Assembly (NCBI RefSeq): GCF_913774235.1
Contig: NZ_CAJYDW010000012.1
Location: 806,001 to 870,000 of the forward strand
Direction of reading: 5' to 3'
Source: an uncultured Pseudomonas sp.
Lineage (GTDB): Bacteria > Pseudomonadota > Gammaproteobacteria > Pseudomonadales > Pseudomonadaceae
DNA: 64,000 nucleotides
How positions within the stretch are numbered: the stretch's first letter is position 1; each line of letters begins with the position of its first letter. The position numbers were made by a program, and so were the translations under genes. Of the stretch, positions 7,799 to 17,831 are shown one piece after another. A model generated the notes under the pieces. The model had not been told where the DNA came from and ran no database searches. It saw only the letters and a program-made list of their open reading frames with translations.

Positions 7799-7816
7799 GG
7801 GTAACGCTCTGCAGGT

Positions 7817-7851
7817 GAACGGCGATGAGGCTACTGGTTTCATCGCCGTTC
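7817..7851 (+). terminator. 12-bp perfect stem-loop after the GH5 gene
   Basis: GAACGGCGATGA (7817-7828) pairs exactly with TCATCGCCGTTC (7840-7851) around an 11-base loop, 18 bases after the stop codon. There is no clear T-tract, so it may be a weak intrinsic terminator or an mRNA 3'-end stabiliser. Confidence 0.6.
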
Positions 7852-8023
7852 GTATTGACGGAAAGGAGGGGCGTAGTCGGACTTTTCGCATCCGCTGGCG
7901 GCCAAAGGCCACTGTGAAGTGGCTCTGGAACAGGGTTCGCAAGGACGACGAATGGCTATAGCTCGACTTATCGACCCGCGGTTAGAGTCGGAAACGACAC
8001 TTTTCGCACAAGGAGTAGGTGCC

Positions 8024-8212
8024 ATGACGCAAACCACCCAGCAGCGGGTGCAGAATCTGGAAGAGCAGATTCGCAACCATCGTCAGGAGCTGGATCGGAG
8101 TCGCCAGAGCTTCCAGGAACAGTTCGTCATCTATACCAAGAAATATGCCCGGCTCAGCTCGCTCGAAGCCCAGCTGGAGCTGGTGCGCAATAACGTCAAG
8201 GCCCCCGGCTGA
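8024..8212 (+). CDS. Small coiled-coil protein, hypothetical
   Basis: A 62-residue protein begins at ATG 8024, preceded by AAGGAG at 8010-8015. It is nearly all charged and Gln-rich helix: MTQTTQQRVQNLEEQIRNH, then RQELDRSRQSFQEQF, then LSSLEAQLELVRNNVK. The heptad-like spacing of Leu/Val/Ile suggests a coiled coil. There is no signal peptide, cysteine or known motif. It sits alone between a hairpin and an FKBP gene on the other strand. The strong ribosome site and discrete ends support coding. Function unknown. Confidence 0.6.
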   Translation: MTQTTQQRVQNLEEQIRNHRQELDRSRQSFQEQFVIYTKKYARLSSLEAQLELVRNNVKAPG

Positions 8213-8248
8213 GGCGCTTTCCGCCGTGACTCTGTTGGTGGCCCGCCC

Positions 8249-8590
8249 TCAATCGTCCCGGGTCAGCACTTCCAGCAATTCGATTTCGAAGGTCAGGTTG
8301 GCATGTGGCTTGATCAGCGCACCGACCTGGCGTTCGCCATAGGCCAGGGCTGCTGGCACTTCCAGCCGGCGCTTGCCGCCTACCTGCATTCCCATCAGGC
8401 CCAGATCCCAGCCCTTGATTACCCGTCCGGTGCCGATGACGCACTGGAAGGGGCGCCCCTTGGCCCGGGACGAATCGAACAGGGTGCCGTCGTCCAGCCA
8501 GCCTTCATAGTGAGTGGTGATCAGGGCGCCCTTGACCACGGCCTTGCCGTCGCCCTCGTGCAGATCCTGGATCTTCAGGCCGTTGTCCAT
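8249..8590 (-). CDS. FKBP-type peptidyl-prolyl cis-trans isomerase, single domain
   Basis: This 113-residue cytoplasmic FKBP should catalyse proline isomerisation. It contains the classic order: VVKGALITTHYEGWLDDGTLFDSS (GxxVxVHYxGxLxDGxxFDSS), a shortened PFQCVIGTGRVIKGWDLGLMGMQVGG (FxLGxGxVIxGWdxGLxGMxxGE), KRRLEVPAALAYGE and LTFEIELLEV. The Trp and Tyr of the binding pocket are kept. GERQVGALIKPHANL is the flap loop with the usual IPPNA replaced by IKPHA. There is no IF domain and no signal peptide, unlike the lipoprotein FKBP at the right end of the window. The start at 8590 follows GAGGAC. Confidence 0.9.
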   Translation of the reverse strand: MDNGLKIQDLHEGDGKAVVKGALITTHYEGWLDDGTLFDSSRAKGRPFQCVIGTGRVIKGWDLGLMGMQVGGKRRLEVPAALAYGERQVGALIKPHANLTFEIELLEVLTRDD

Positions 8591-8698
8591 GTCGCTGTCC
8601 TCGAAAAAATGTGGATTCTAGCGAGCCCCGAGGCCAGTTGCAGTGAGAATCCGGGGCGTCGAGCGGACCTTCGACGGTCAGGGCGGATGACCGAGGAC

Positions 8699-9559
8699 TC
8701 AGTCCGGTACCTCACCGAACAGCCCCGCCTGGTAGTCGCGGATTGCCTGGCGGATCTCCTCGGCGCTGTTCATGACGAAGGGCCCGTGGGCGACGATGGG
8801 CTCGGCGAAGGGCGCCGCATAGCCGTAGAGCAGGACGGCGCCATCCCGGCTGGCGAGTTCGATGTGATCGCCGTCATCGGCGAATTCGAAGAGTTGCCAG
8901 GGGGCTTCGTCGCGTCCGGCGATTTGCACGGTGCCGCGCACGCCATAGCAGAACACCGAGTTGCCAGGCGGGGCCGGCAGGGTCGCGACGCCGCCCGGCG
9001 CGAGTTCGACGGTCATCAAGGTGATGGGCGTCGGGGTGCGCACGGCGCCCTGGACGTCCTGGTACGTACCGGACGCCAGGCGGAGGCGTACCCGGCCGCT
9101 ATCGGCCTCGATCAGGGGCATTTCTCCGGCGGAGACGCCATGGTAGGCCGGCGGTGTGAACTTGAGCCGCGCCGGCAGGTTGACCCACAGCTGCAGGATC
9201 TCCAGCTCGCCGCCGTCGCGCTTGAAGCTGGCCGGGGACAGCTCGGCGTGCACCAGGCCACTGCCGGCGGTCATCCACTGGATGCCGCCCGCGTCGATGA
9301 CGCTCTCGTGGCCGCCGCTGTCGCGGTGAGCCAGGGAGCCGGCGAGGATGAAGGTCACCGTCTCGAAGCCGCGGTGCGGGTGGGGGCCGAAGGGCAGGCC
9401 GGCGTTGTGTGGCGGATAGACCTGGGGGCCGTGGTGGTTGAGGAAGAGGAAGGGATCCAGATGGGGTAGGCCGGGCCCCGGCAGGGGACGGCGGGTATGG
9501 AGATCGCCGATGTCATCGCGGCGGGCGGGATGACGATGCAGCAGGGTACGGGTGGTCAT
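8699..9559 (-). CDS. Pirin-family cupin protein
   Basis: This 286-residue bicupin is of the pirin family; bacterial members can act as quercetin 2,3-dioxygenases or metabolic regulators, and the actual substrate here is unknown. The metal site is well preserved: GPHPHRGFETVTFIL with H60 and H62, then AHRDSGG, and QWMTAGSGLVHAE with H104 and E106. The N-terminal RPLPGPGLPHLDPFLFLNHHGP matches the pirin signature. The C-terminal cupin includes AAPFAEPIVAHGPFVMNSAEEI, usual for the family. The start has GAGAGG upstream. It sits 62 bases downstream of the SfnR-like gene on the same strand, so it may be part of that transcript. Confidence 0.88.
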   Translation of the reverse strand: MTTRTLLHRHPARRDDIGDLHTRRPLPGPGLPHLDPFLFLNHHGPQVYPPHNAGLPFGPHPHRGFETVTFILAGSLAHRDSGGHESVIDAGGIQWMTAGSGLVHAELSPASFKRDGGELEILQLWVNLPARLKFTPPAYHGVSAGEMPLIEADSGRVRLRLASGTYQDVQGAVRTPTPITLMTVELAPGGVATLPAPPGNSVFCYGVRGTVQIAGRDEAPWQLFEFADDGDHIELASRDGAVLLYGYAAPFAEPIVAHGPFVMNSAEEIRQAIRDYQAGLFGEVPD

Positions 9560-9637
9560 GGCGGACCTCTCAGGACGAAAACGCCAGTGTAGGGATACCC
9601 TCGCCGGGCGGGTACCCCGGTTGCGCCGTCCCGGCGG

Positions 9638-10723
<1,086 letters not shown>

Positions 10724-10736
10724 GGGCAAGTCCTCT

Positions 10737-11903
10737 TCAGGAGTAGAAGCTGGGAGTGGGCAGGCGTTCGTTCAGCGCCCAGTCGCCCAGTTCGTGCAAT
10801 TTGTAGTCGAGCGGGTCGTGCAGGGTCTGGGTGCGCAGGTTGCGCCAGTAGCGATCCAGCCGCAGCGCCCCGGCAGTGGCACGAGCACCACCGACCTCGA
10901 ATAGCCGGCTGGTGAGATCCAGGCCATGGCGACTGGCGGCGACCTTGGCGGTGGCGATGGCGATGGCCAGCTCGCCGCGTGCCGCCGCGGAGAGCGCCGT
11001 CCCCTGGTGCCAGGCCTGTGCGAAGCCGCGATTGGCGCGCTCCACCAGCAGGCGGGTGCTCTCCAGGGCGACCCAGAATTCGCCGTAGTGACGCAGGACG
11101 TAGGGGTCTTCGCTGGCGCTGGCGGCCGCGGACTTGAACCAGGGACGAGCCTGGTTGCGGGTATAGCGCTGGGCTTCGGCGAAGGCGCCTTCGCCTAGGC
11201 CCAGGAAGATGTTGGCGAAGATCAGCTGGGCCAGCAGCGGCCGCAGGCAGGCGAAGGGGGTGCTGAGCGGACCGGGCTCGAGCAGCCATTCATCGTTTTC
11301 GACGCGTACGGCGTCGAAACGGGCGCTGCCGCTGTCGGTCTGGCGTTGGCCGTTGTTATCCCAATCATCGAACAACTGGATACCCGCACGCCCGGTCGGT
11401 ACCACGGCGATCAGCAAGCGGCCCTGGTCGTCGTGTTCCAGTGCCGAGAGCAGCAGCAGATCGGAATCCAGGGCGCCACTGCAGAAGCTCTTCTGCCCAT
11501 CCACCTGCCAGGCATCGCCCTGCCGGCGGGCGAGGGTGCGGCGGTCCAGCGGGTTGAGCGCGTTACCCCAGAACAGCGCCTCGCGGGCGGTGCGTTCGAG
11601 CCAGGGTCGCCACTGCGCCGGCTGGCCGAACAGCTGGGCGGTCGCCAGCAGCAGATGATGGAAACCGAAGACATGGGCCAGCGAACTGTCGACCCGGGCG
11701 AGTTGGCGCACGGTTTCCAGGGTTTCATCCCAGGGGGCGCCCAGGCCGCCCAACTCGTGCGGAATGCTCAGGGCCAGCAGGCCGCTCTGGCGCAAGGCGT
11801 CCCGCTCGGCCTTGGGCGTGCCGCCCTGGCGATCCCGCTCGACGGCGGTGGCGGCGAAGGTGGATAGCAGGGGCGTGAGGATTTCCAGCGCGGGATAGGT
11901 CAT
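10737..11903 (-). CDS. SfnB-like acyl-CoA-dehydrogenase-fold flavin monooxygenase
   Basis: The 388-residue protein has the acyl-CoA dehydrogenase fold used by the SfnB/DszC family, which oxidises organosulfur compounds with reduced flavin. Visible features are the N-terminal helical part with ALRQSGLLALSIPHELGGLGAPW, a middle region with FWGNALNPL and QVDGQKSFCSGALDSDLLL (K/S-F-x-x-G-x-x-x-A/S-D pattern of the family), DDWDNNGQRQTDSGSARFDAVRV, and a C-terminal helical bundle ending in LDRYWRNLRTQTLHDPLDYKLHELGDWALN. The WRNxRTxxLHDP motif is typical for SfnB and DszC-like proteins rather than true acyl-CoA dehydrogenases. It is the first gene of a probable operon with the SfnR-like activator. 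The exact substrate cannot be read from sequence. Confidence 0.8.
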   Translation of the reverse strand: MTYPALEILTPLLSTFAATAVERDRQGGTPKAERDALRQSGLLALSIPHELGGLGAPWDETLETVRQLARVDSSLAHVFGFHHLLLATAQLFGQPAQWRPWLERTAREALFWGNALNPLDRRTLARRQGDAWQVDGQKSFCSGALDSDLLLLSALEHDDQGRLLIAVVPTGRAGIQLFDDWDNNGQRQTDSGSARFDAVRVENDEWLLEPGPLSTPFACLRPLLAQLIFANIFLGLGEGAFAEAQRYTRNQARPWFKSAAASASEDPYVLRHYGEFWVALESTRLLVERANRGFAQAWHQGTALSAAARGELAIAIATAKVAASRHGLDLTSRLFEVGGARATAGALRLDRYWRNLRTQTLHDPLDYKLHELGDWALNERLPTPSFYS

Positions 11904-11982
11904 GGCGACTCTTGTCGGTTGGCAGGTCTGCAGGCGTTAGAACTTAAAGCCGCGCAAACCTGGATATGAAATATTTTTTGGT

Positions 11983-11994
11983 TATTACGTAATA
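11983..11994. promoter_or_regulatory. Perfect palindrome TATTACGTAATA in divergent intergenic region
   Basis: A 12-base perfect dyad lies in the AT-rich part of the 217-base gap between the SfnB-like gene (leftward) and the BdlA-like gene (rightward). It is about 80 bases from the first start and 127 from the second, a suitable place for a regulator or promoter. The cognate protein is unknown. A short dyad in an AT-rich patch can occur by chance. Confidence 0.3.
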
Positions 11995-12120
11995 GTCTGC
12001 CCGCGGCTGGCCACCCATCGTGTAAAGCGGCCACTCGGTCTTCCCCCCCTTCACCGCGCTAAAGGATTGGTCGGGCGAGGCGATACCACGGCTAGTCAAT
12101 ACGCCCAGCAGGTGCGCGCG

Positions 12121-13437
12121 ATGTTCTATAAGAAACTAAAGCAGGAACTGCAGCGCCTGCGCGAGCAGTCGAACTCCTTCTTGCGACTGAAGGAGGAGCT
12201 GAACGCCGAGATGATCGGTGCCGAACTGGATGGCCGCGGCTACATCACCTCGGTGAACGCCAATTTCGAGAAGGAAATGGACCTACGGGCTGCGGACCTG
12301 GTTGGCCGGCCCCTGACCGACCTGATCCCGGCGCACATCAAGAACGAGGAACACAGCCGTCGTCTGCAGCAGAGTCTGAGTCGTGGCGAGCATTTCAGTG
12401 GCGCTCTACGCCTCACGCGTGGCGACGGGCGCGAAGCCTGGCTCCGCGGCATCCTGCATCCCTTTCACGACAGCCAGGGCCAGGTGAATCGCTTCCGGCT
12501 GTTCTGCAACAACCTGACCCGCACCATAGAGACGTCCCGCGAGCACGAAAGCCTGCTCAAGGCGCTGCGTCGCTCCACGGCGGTCATCGAGTTCAACCTC
12601 GAGGGCGAGGTACTCGACGCCAATGATCGTTTCCTGCAGGCCATGGGCTACTCGCTGACGCAGATCAAGGGCAAGCACCACCGGCTGTTCTGCGAGCCGG
12701 CGGAGGCCAATTCCGAGGCCTACCAGCAGTTCTGGGCGCGGCTGCGCCGCGGCGAGTTCGTCGTCGACCGCTTCAAGCGGTTGGACGCCCACGGCCGGGA
12801 TGTTTGGCTGGAGGCGTCCTACAACCCGGTGATCGATGCCCACGACCGGCTGTACAAGATCGTCAAGTTCGCCACCGTGATTACCGAGCAGGTCGAGCAG
12901 GAACAGGCGGTGTCGGAGGCTGCCAGCGTGGCCTTCGAGACCTCCCAGCAGACCGACGACACCGCCCGCAAGGGCGCGGTGGTGGCGCAGCAGACGGTGG
13001 AGGTGATGCGCGCCCTGGCCGATCAGATGCAGGAAGCGGTGAAGGGCATCGAGGCGCTGGACAACCAGTCTCAGGTGATCGGCACCATCATCAAGACCAT
13101 CAGTGGTATCGCCGAACAGACCAATCTGCTGGCACTCAACGCCGCCATCGAGGCCGCCCGGGCCGGCGAACAGGGCCGCGGCTTCGCCGTGGTGGCCGAC
13201 GAGGTCCGGCAACTGGCGTCGCGCACCAGCAAGGCGACCGAGGAGATCGTCGGGGTGGTGCAGCAGAACCAGCAACTGGCCAGCGAAGCGGTGACGGTGA
13301 TCGAGAGCGGTCGCCGCCAGGCCGAGCAGGGGCTGGAACTGGCCGGTCAGGCCGGGCAGGTGATCGTGGAGATCCAGGATGGCGCCCAGCGGGTGGTCGG
13401 GGCGGTAGGGCGGTTCGCCCGGCAACTGTCGAACTGA
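12121..13437 (+). CDS. Cytoplasmic PAS-PAS-MCP chemoreceptor, BdlA/Aer-like
   Basis: The 438-residue protein has no transmembrane segment. A short basic coiled helix ([16 protein letters not shown]) is followed by two PAS domains (about 25-140 and 145-265; [26 protein letters not shown], and [16 protein letters not shown] with a PAC-like [12 protein letters not shown]). The MCP signalling part has the conserved hairpin [20 protein letters not shown] and [15 protein letters not shown] near 338-375. This architecture matches Pseudomonas BdlA, which links redox or nutrient cues to biofilm dispersal, and soluble Aer-type sensors. It is shorter at the C-terminus than most MCPs and has no CheR-binding pentapeptide. 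ATG 12121 was chosen over an upstream TTG at 12067. It sits between two sulfur monooxygenase genes on the other strand. Confidence 0.83.
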   Translation: MFYKKLKQELQRLREQSNSFLRLKEELNAEMIGAELDGRGYITSVNANFEKEMDLRAADLVGRPLTDLIPAHIKNEEHSRRLQQSLSRGEHFSGALRLTRGDGREAWLRGILHPFHDSQGQVNRFRLFCNNLTRTIETSREHESLLKALRRSTAVIEFNLEGEVLDANDRFLQAMGYSLTQIKGKHHRLFCEPAEANSEAYQQFWARLRRGEFVVDRFKRLDAHGRDVWLEASYNPVIDAHDRLYKIVKFATVITEQVEQEQAVSEAASVAFETSQQTDDTARKGAVVAQQTVEVMRALADQMQEAVKGIEALDNQSQVIGTIIKTISGIAEQTNLLALNAAIEAARAGEQGRGFAVVADEVRQLASRTSKATEEIVGVVQQNQQLASEAVTVIESGRRQAEQGLELAGQAGQVIVEIQDGAQRVVGAVGRFARQLSN

Positions 13438-13460
13438 TCCCGCGCGGGGTCGGCTGACGC

Positions 13461-13487
13461 AACGGCAACCCGCGGGTTGCCGTTTTG
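13461..13487. terminator. Intrinsic terminator between converging genes
   Basis: AACGGCAACCCG and CGGGTTGCCGTT form a perfect 24-base palindrome (13461-13484) followed by TT, within GTTTTG. It lies between the BdlA-like gene and the converging DszC/SfnB-like gene and could end transcription from the left; the opposite strand also reads CAAAACGG, so use in both directions is possible. Confidence 0.7.
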
Positions 13488-13507
13488 CCTTGAACGACGG
13501 CTGGACG

Positions 13508-14752
13508 TCAGCCCTGCTTGCTGCCGCCGCCGATCTGCCAGACGTAGGGCGGTTCCGTCCCCTCGATCTCCCAGGCGCCGATGATGCGTTCCTTGTAGAT
13601 CAGCGGATTGTGCGAGGCGGCGGTGCGGGCATTGCGCCAGTGCCGGTCTAGTCCCTTGCTCAGGCTGGTCGCCGAAGCCCCCAGGGCGTTGAACAGGTCG
13701 CTGGTGGCGCGCAACACCAGGTCGGCCACCGCTGACTGCGCCTGGGCAGATTCCAGTTCGGCCGCGATGTTGGCCTGGTGCTCGGCGGCGGCATCCTCGG
13801 CATAGCGCGCCTCATAGGCGACCTGGGCCGCTGCCGCTGCGCTCAGGGTGGCCGCCTCCGCGGCATAGACGAAGGCCGAGGCCTTGCCCACCACCTGCTG
13901 TACCTGGGGATCGGCGCTGGCCGCGTCGGCATTGCCATGGCTGTAGACCCGCGTGCGCGCCTTCACCGCCTTGGCGAAGTCACGCACGGCGGCTTGGCCG
14001 CTACCGGTGATCACGGCCAGCAGCACCAGTTGGTAGAAGGCGGTCTGATACTTGAAGCGGGTGGCGAAGTCGATGAGGTTTTCCGGCTCCACCCGCACGT
14101 CCTCGAACACCGAGGTGCCGCTGGCGGTGGTGCGCTGGCCGAAGCCGTCCCAGTCGTCGGACTGGCGCACGCCCGGCTGGTCGGTGCGGATGGCGGCGAT
14201 GACGTCGCCACCGGTATCGTCGCGCTGGGCGTAGACGTCGATCCAGTCGGCGAACAGGCTGCCGGTGCTGTAGTACTTGGTGCCATTGAGGCGCCACTCG
14301 CCATCCTGCTGGCTGACGCGGGTGATCACCTCGCCGAGCTTGACGGTGCCGATCTCGGTCCAGGCGTTACCCACCAGCTCGCCAGCGACGAAGCGTTCGA
14401 ACCAGACCTGCTGGGAGGCGCTGGCGTGGGCGTTGAGGCGATCCTCGACAAAGGCGAAATGGCCGCGCAGGGCTTGGGGCAGGTTGCTGTCGGCAGCCGC
14501 CAGTTCGATCAGCAGGTGCACCAGCTGCGGCAGGCTGGCGCCGCTGCCGCCGAACTCCACCGGCACCCGCACGGCGCCGAAGCCGGCTTCCTTCAGCCAG
14601 GCGACGGGGGCGTAGGGCAGGGTGCGGGTACGTTCGCGCTCCAGGGCACCCTCGGCGATGCGCTCGAAGATCGGCCGGAAGCGGGCGGCCAGGCGTTCGT
14701 AGTCGGGCGCATCGGTGCGGGTGGGGGGCAGATGACGAGCGGGCAGATTCAT
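13508..14752 (-). CDS. DszC/SfnB-family flavin-dependent monooxygenase
   Basis: This 414-residue acyl-CoA-dehydrogenase-fold protein groups with the DszC/SfnB monooxygenases that desulfurise organosulfur compounds with FMNH2. Seen are EAGFGAVRVPVEFGGSGASLPQ, GNAWTEIGTVKLGE, the substrate/flavin loop WRLNGTKYYSTGSLFADWI, QSDDWDGFGQRTTASGTSVFEDV and the C-terminal GLDRHWRNARTAASHNPLIYK. The DxHWRNxRTxxxHNP motif is diagnostic for this subgroup. ATG 14752 follows GAGGATCATC; the frame is open to 14797 but lacks a ribosome site there. It is a second, clearly different paralogue of the 10737-11903 enzyme, so the two probably take different sulfur substrates. It lies alone on its strand with its promoter in 14753-14938. 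Confidence 0.82.
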   Translation of the reverse strand: MNLPARHLPPTRTDAPDYERLAARFRPIFERIAEGALERERTRTLPYAPVAWLKEAGFGAVRVPVEFGGSGASLPQLVHLLIELAAADSNLPQALRGHFAFVEDRLNAHASASQQVWFERFVAGELVGNAWTEIGTVKLGEVITRVSQQDGEWRLNGTKYYSTGSLFADWIDVYAQRDDTGGDVIAAIRTDQPGVRQSDDWDGFGQRTTASGTSVFEDVRVEPENLIDFATRFKYQTAFYQLVLLAVITGSGQAAVRDFAKAVKARTRVYSHGNADAASADPQVQQVVGKASAFVYAAEAATLSAAAAAQVAYEARYAEDAAAEHQANIAAELESAQAQSAVADLVLRATSDLFNALGASATSLSKGLDRHWRNARTAASHNPLIYKERIIGAWEIEGTEPPYVWQIGGGSKQG

Positions 14753-14938
14753 GATGATCCTCGGCGGATGAAAAGGTCTACGCCAGAGCCATTGCAAGAG
14801 TATTGCCAGCCCTCCAGGGCCTGATCTGACAGGCTTTTCCGCACGCGTGCTGCCTCGGGGACAGCACGGCTGTACCAGCGCTGTTGCTAGAGCGACACCT
14901 GGCCGATCGCGCTAGACTGCCGGTTTTGCGGAGTGTCC

Positions 14939-15943
14939 ATGGACATCCTCTTTCTCGGCACCTCCGCCGGCGTGCCGACCCGGCGGCGCAACGTCTCGGC
15001 CGTCGCCTTGATCGAGGACCAGGGCAAGGGCTGGTTCCTGGTCGACTGCGGCGAGGCCACCCAGCATCAACTTTTGCGTACGCCGCTGTCGGCAGCGGAT
15101 CTGCGCGCCCTCTGCATCACCCATGTCCATGGCGATCATTGTTATGGCCTGCCGGGGCTGCTGGCCAGCGCCGCCATGACCGGACGCAGCCAGCCGCTGG
15201 TCCTGATCGCTCCCCGAGCGGTACAGGCCTGGCTCGCCGCCACCCAGGCGCTGACCGCCTTGCATCTGCCGTTCGAGATGCAGTTCCACGCCCTGGAAGA
15301 CTTCACCGGCCTGGCCCTGGGCGGCTGGGACATCGATGCCTTTGCGCTTTCCCACCGTGTGCCCAGCCACGCCTTCCGCTTTCGCGAGACCCGTCGACCG
15401 CAGCGCCTCGATCCCTCTGCCCTGGCCGCTGCCCAGGTGCCCCGCGGCCCCCTGTGGGGACGGCTACAGGCGGGAGAAGACGTGATTCACCAAGGGCGCC
15501 TGCTGCTCAGTGCCGATTTCCTGCAGGCCGCCTACGGCGAGCGGCGGCTGGTGGTAGCGGGCGATAACGACGATCCCGGGCTGCTGGCCGAGGCCTGCCA
15601 CGGTGCCCAGGTGCTGGTCCACGAAGCGACCTATACCCAGGCACAGGTGGACAAGACCGGCCAGAGCTGGGGCCACAGCAGCGCCGCGGGTATCGCTGGT
15701 TTCGCGGAGGCGCAGCGGTTGCCGGCCTTGCTGCTGACTCATTTCAGCCCGCGCTATCAGGCCGATCCTGGGCGGTCGCCGTCCATCGAGGAGCTGCGCC
15801 AGGAAGCCGCGGCTCACTACTCGGGCGAGCTGCACCTGGCCGAGGATTTTTCGCGATTTCGGCTGGATCGGCAGGGGCGGCTCAAAGCCCTGGACCAGAG
15901 CGGCGGGGTAGGGGACGGCGACTCCAACCAGGCAAGAGATTGA
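14939..15943 (+). CDS. Metallo-beta-lactamase-fold hydrolase, ribonuclease Z-like
   Basis: This 334-residue protein has the tRNase Z arrangement. It begins MDILFLGTSAGVPTRRRNVSA, contains LVDCGEATQHQL, the zinc motif HVHGDHCYGLPG (H62, H64, D66, H67), later histidines in SHRVPSHAFRF, the metal aspartate in VAGDNDD and HEATY, and a final LLTHFSPRY. RNase Z removes 3' trailers of tRNA precursors lacking encoded CCA; in bacteria where CCA is encoded its role is often turnover. The flexible arm is short. ATG 14939 has GGAG five bases upstream; GTG 14933 is a less likely start. It is monocistronic, divergent from the DszC-like gene. Confidence 0.85.
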   Translation: MDILFLGTSAGVPTRRRNVSAVALIEDQGKGWFLVDCGEATQHQLLRTPLSAADLRALCITHVHGDHCYGLPGLLASAAMTGRSQPLVLIAPRAVQAWLAATQALTALHLPFEMQFHALEDFTGLALGGWDIDAFALSHRVPSHAFRFRETRRPQRLDPSALAAAQVPRGPLWGRLQAGEDVIHQGRLLLSADFLQAAYGERRLVVAGDNDDPGLLAEACHGAQVLVHEATYTQAQVDKTGQSWGHSSAAGIAGFAEAQRLPALLLTHFSPRYQADPGRSPSIEELRQEAAAHYSGELHLAEDFSRFRLDRQGRLKALDQSGGVGDGDSNQARD

Positions 15944-16045
15944 AATTCTTCGATCTTGTCTGACCTTTGCTCCTTAGGCATAGTGCGAACGTTTATCATT
16001 TCGTGATCGCAGCGATCCCTCGTACTTGATTCTTAGGAGAAGCAA

Positions 16046-17167
16046 ATGGCGGTGTCTTTCAACAAGGTCTCGACGCTGGGCGCCCTGGCGCTGCTGTCGC
16101 TGGCAGTGGCGGCCTGTTCCAATCGCCCGGAGGCACCGACGCCACCGCCACCCGCGCCCGCTCCCGTCGCCGCGCAACCTGTCGCGCCCCAGGCGCCCGC
16201 CGAACTCAAGCGCATCGAGCTCGGCTATGGCCTTTACGAGTTGGCCTACAGCCCGGCCAAGCAAGCAGTCTATGCCGCGACCGCGCAACTGACCAAGGGC
16301 GTCACCGGTGGGGTGATCTACCAGCTCGATCCGGCGACCCTGGCCATCACCGGGCAGATCCACACCGACCTGAAGAATTTCGCCCTGACCACCGATGCCG
16401 CTGGCGAAACCCTATTCGTCACCAACTCCCTGGACGGCGGCCTGACGCGCATCGACCTGCGTACCGGCAAGGTGGAGAAGCGCCTGAAGTTCAACGAGAT
16501 GGGCCGCGACGGCCATCCGGTCAATCCGCGCCAGGTCATCCTTCTCGACGGCAACCTCTATGTCGGCGGCGTCGGCGATCCGGGCGTGATCTGGGTGGTG
16601 GACGCCAAGACCCTGACCCTCAAGGCGCGCATCCCCAATGCCGGCAAATGGGTGACCGGGCTGCTGTACTCGGAGGACACCGGGCGTCTCTATGCGGCCA
16701 ACGGCAGCGGCGAAGTGCTGGTGATCAATCCGCGTACCCGCAAGATCGAGCAGCGCTGGACGCCGGGCGACGGCGGCAAGTACCTGCTGCTGAACCTGGC
16801 CGAGGATCGGGCGAACCATCAACTGTTCGTCACCGACAATTCCGAAGCCAAGACCGTGCTGGTCTTCGATATCCGCAGCGGCAAGGTGATCAAGCGCCTG
16901 GCGGTGGGCGATGCCCTGGCGATCAAGCTCAATACCAAACGCAACGAGCTGTACATCACCCAGCGCGAAAGCGGTCGGCTGCTGATCCTCGACGCCACCA
17001 CCTACGCCGAGAAGAAGGCCTACGACCTCAAGCCCAATCCCAACAGCCTGCTGGTCAGCCCTGATGGCCAGACGCTGTATGCGACGGTGAAGACGCCCTT
17101 CGACAAGGAATACATGAACACCGCGCCGGAAAGCGTGGTGCGCATCGACCTCACCGCGGTGAAGTAA
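16046..17167 (+). CDS. YncE-like beta-propeller lipoprotein
   Basis: The 373-residue product begins with a lipoprotein signal peptide ending in LAVAAC, so Cys about 24 should be lipidated. A Pro/Ala-rich tether (APTPPPPAPAPVAAQP) follows. The rest is a repeat-rich beta-propeller: blades contain LFVTNSLDGGLTRIDLRTGK, LYVGGVGDPGVIWVVDAKT, LYAANGSGEVLVINPRTRK and LYITQRESGRLLILDATT. This is the YVTN/YncE family pattern. Such periplasmic or outer-membrane-anchored propellers are thought to bind DNA, metals or other proteins; the role here is unknown. ATG 16046 is preceded by TTAGGAGAAGCAA. A strong hairpin follows the stop. Confidence 0.83.
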   Translation: MAVSFNKVSTLGALALLSLAVAACSNRPEAPTPPPPAPAPVAAQPVAPQAPAELKRIELGYGLYELAYSPAKQAVYAATAQLTKGVTGGVIYQLDPATLAITGQIHTDLKNFALTTDAAGETLFVTNSLDGGLTRIDLRTGKVEKRLKFNEMGRDGHPVNPRQVILLDGNLYVGGVGDPGVIWVVDAKTLTLKARIPNAGKWVTGLLYSEDTGRLYAANGSGEVLVINPRTRKIEQRWTPGDGGKYLLLNLAEDRANHQLFVTDNSEAKTVLVFDIRSGKVIKRLAVGDALAIKLNTKRNELYITQRESGRLLILDATTYAEKKAYDLKPNPNSLLVSPDGQTLYATVKTPFDKEYMNTAPESVVRIDLTAVK

Positions 17168-17180
17168 ACCGCGCCGCCTT

Positions 17181-17209
17181 GGCCACCGCAGCGTCCTGCT
17201 GCGGTGGCC
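17181..17209 (+). terminator. Strong stem-loop terminator after YncE-like gene
   Basis: GGCCACCGCAGC (17181-17192) pairs perfectly with GCTGCGGTGGCC (17198-17209) over a five-base loop, 13 bases after the stop codon. There is no long T-tract, but stem strength and position fit a transcript end. Confidence 0.65.
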
Positions 17210-17275
17210 CCGGGCTTCCCAAGCTCGCCGGCTTGCTCTTGAATGCGTGGGTTCCACCACCCAGGAGCCGCCCCT

Positions 17276-17746
17276 TTGTCCACGACCGATCTCAGCCTGC
17301 TTCCGCTGGTGGAAGCCTCCTACCGCCACTGGCTCGGCCAGCCGCTGCCGCGTCCTGTCGACTTGCCTGAGGCCGACCTGCCTGCCTGGCTGCATGAGCG
17401 GGCGCCCTATGCCCTGCTGGCCCACGGCAGCGAAGGCGATCCGCTGTTCTGCTACGCCAACCACCAGGCCCTCTGCTGCTTTGGCTATTCCCGGGCCGAG
17501 TTCATCGGCATGCCTTCACGGCTGAGCGCCTCGCCGAAGGATCGGGCGGCGCGGCAGGTGCTGATGGAAACGGTGGGTCGCCAGGGTTTCGCCACGGATT
17601 ATGCCGGCTGGCGGGTGCACCGGACGGGGCGGCCATTCATGATCCATGCGGGCGTGGTGTGGAATCTGGTCGATGCCGAGGGACGCCGCCTAGGGCAGGC
17701 GGCGCTGTTCTGGCCGGATGAGCAGCGGATCGGGCAGGTGGAGTGA
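17276..17746 (+). CDS. MEKHLA-domain protein
   Basis: This 156-residue cytoplasmic protein matches the MEKHLA domain, a PAS-like module found alone in bacteria and at the end of plant HD-ZIP III factors. Visible features are SYRHWLGQPLP, PYALLAHGSEGDPLFCYANHQALCCFGYS (PAS-like FxYANxxAL), MPSRLSA, and a C-terminal GWRVHRTGRPFMIHAGVVWNLVD. The last part has the strand pattern of the PAS core. Ligand and role are unknown; a small-molecule or redox sensor is plausible. A TTG at 17276 has AGGAG eight bases before it and is preferred to ATG 17243, which has no ribosome site. It is preceded by the terminator of the YncE-like gene, so it is probably transcribed separately. Confidence 0.75.
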   Translation: MSTTDLSLLPLVEASYRHWLGQPLPRPVDLPEADLPAWLHERAPYALLAHGSEGDPLFCYANHQALCCFGYSRAEFIGMPSRLSASPKDRAARQVLMETVGRQGFATDYAGWRVHRTGRPFMIHAGVVWNLVDAEGRRLGQAALFWPDEQRIGQVE

Positions 17747-17831
17747 GCCAGGGATTGTCGGCTCAGTTGCGCCCGGAAGATCGGTGAATTCGTGGACAAG
17801 GCTGTGCCGTTTTTCACCCTCGCATGCCCGC

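Noticed and set aside
5765-7942. Minus-strand open frame of about 725 codons opposite the GH5 gene
   Set aside because: Composition shadow of the GH5 gene; Arg/Gly-rich, no recognisable domain.
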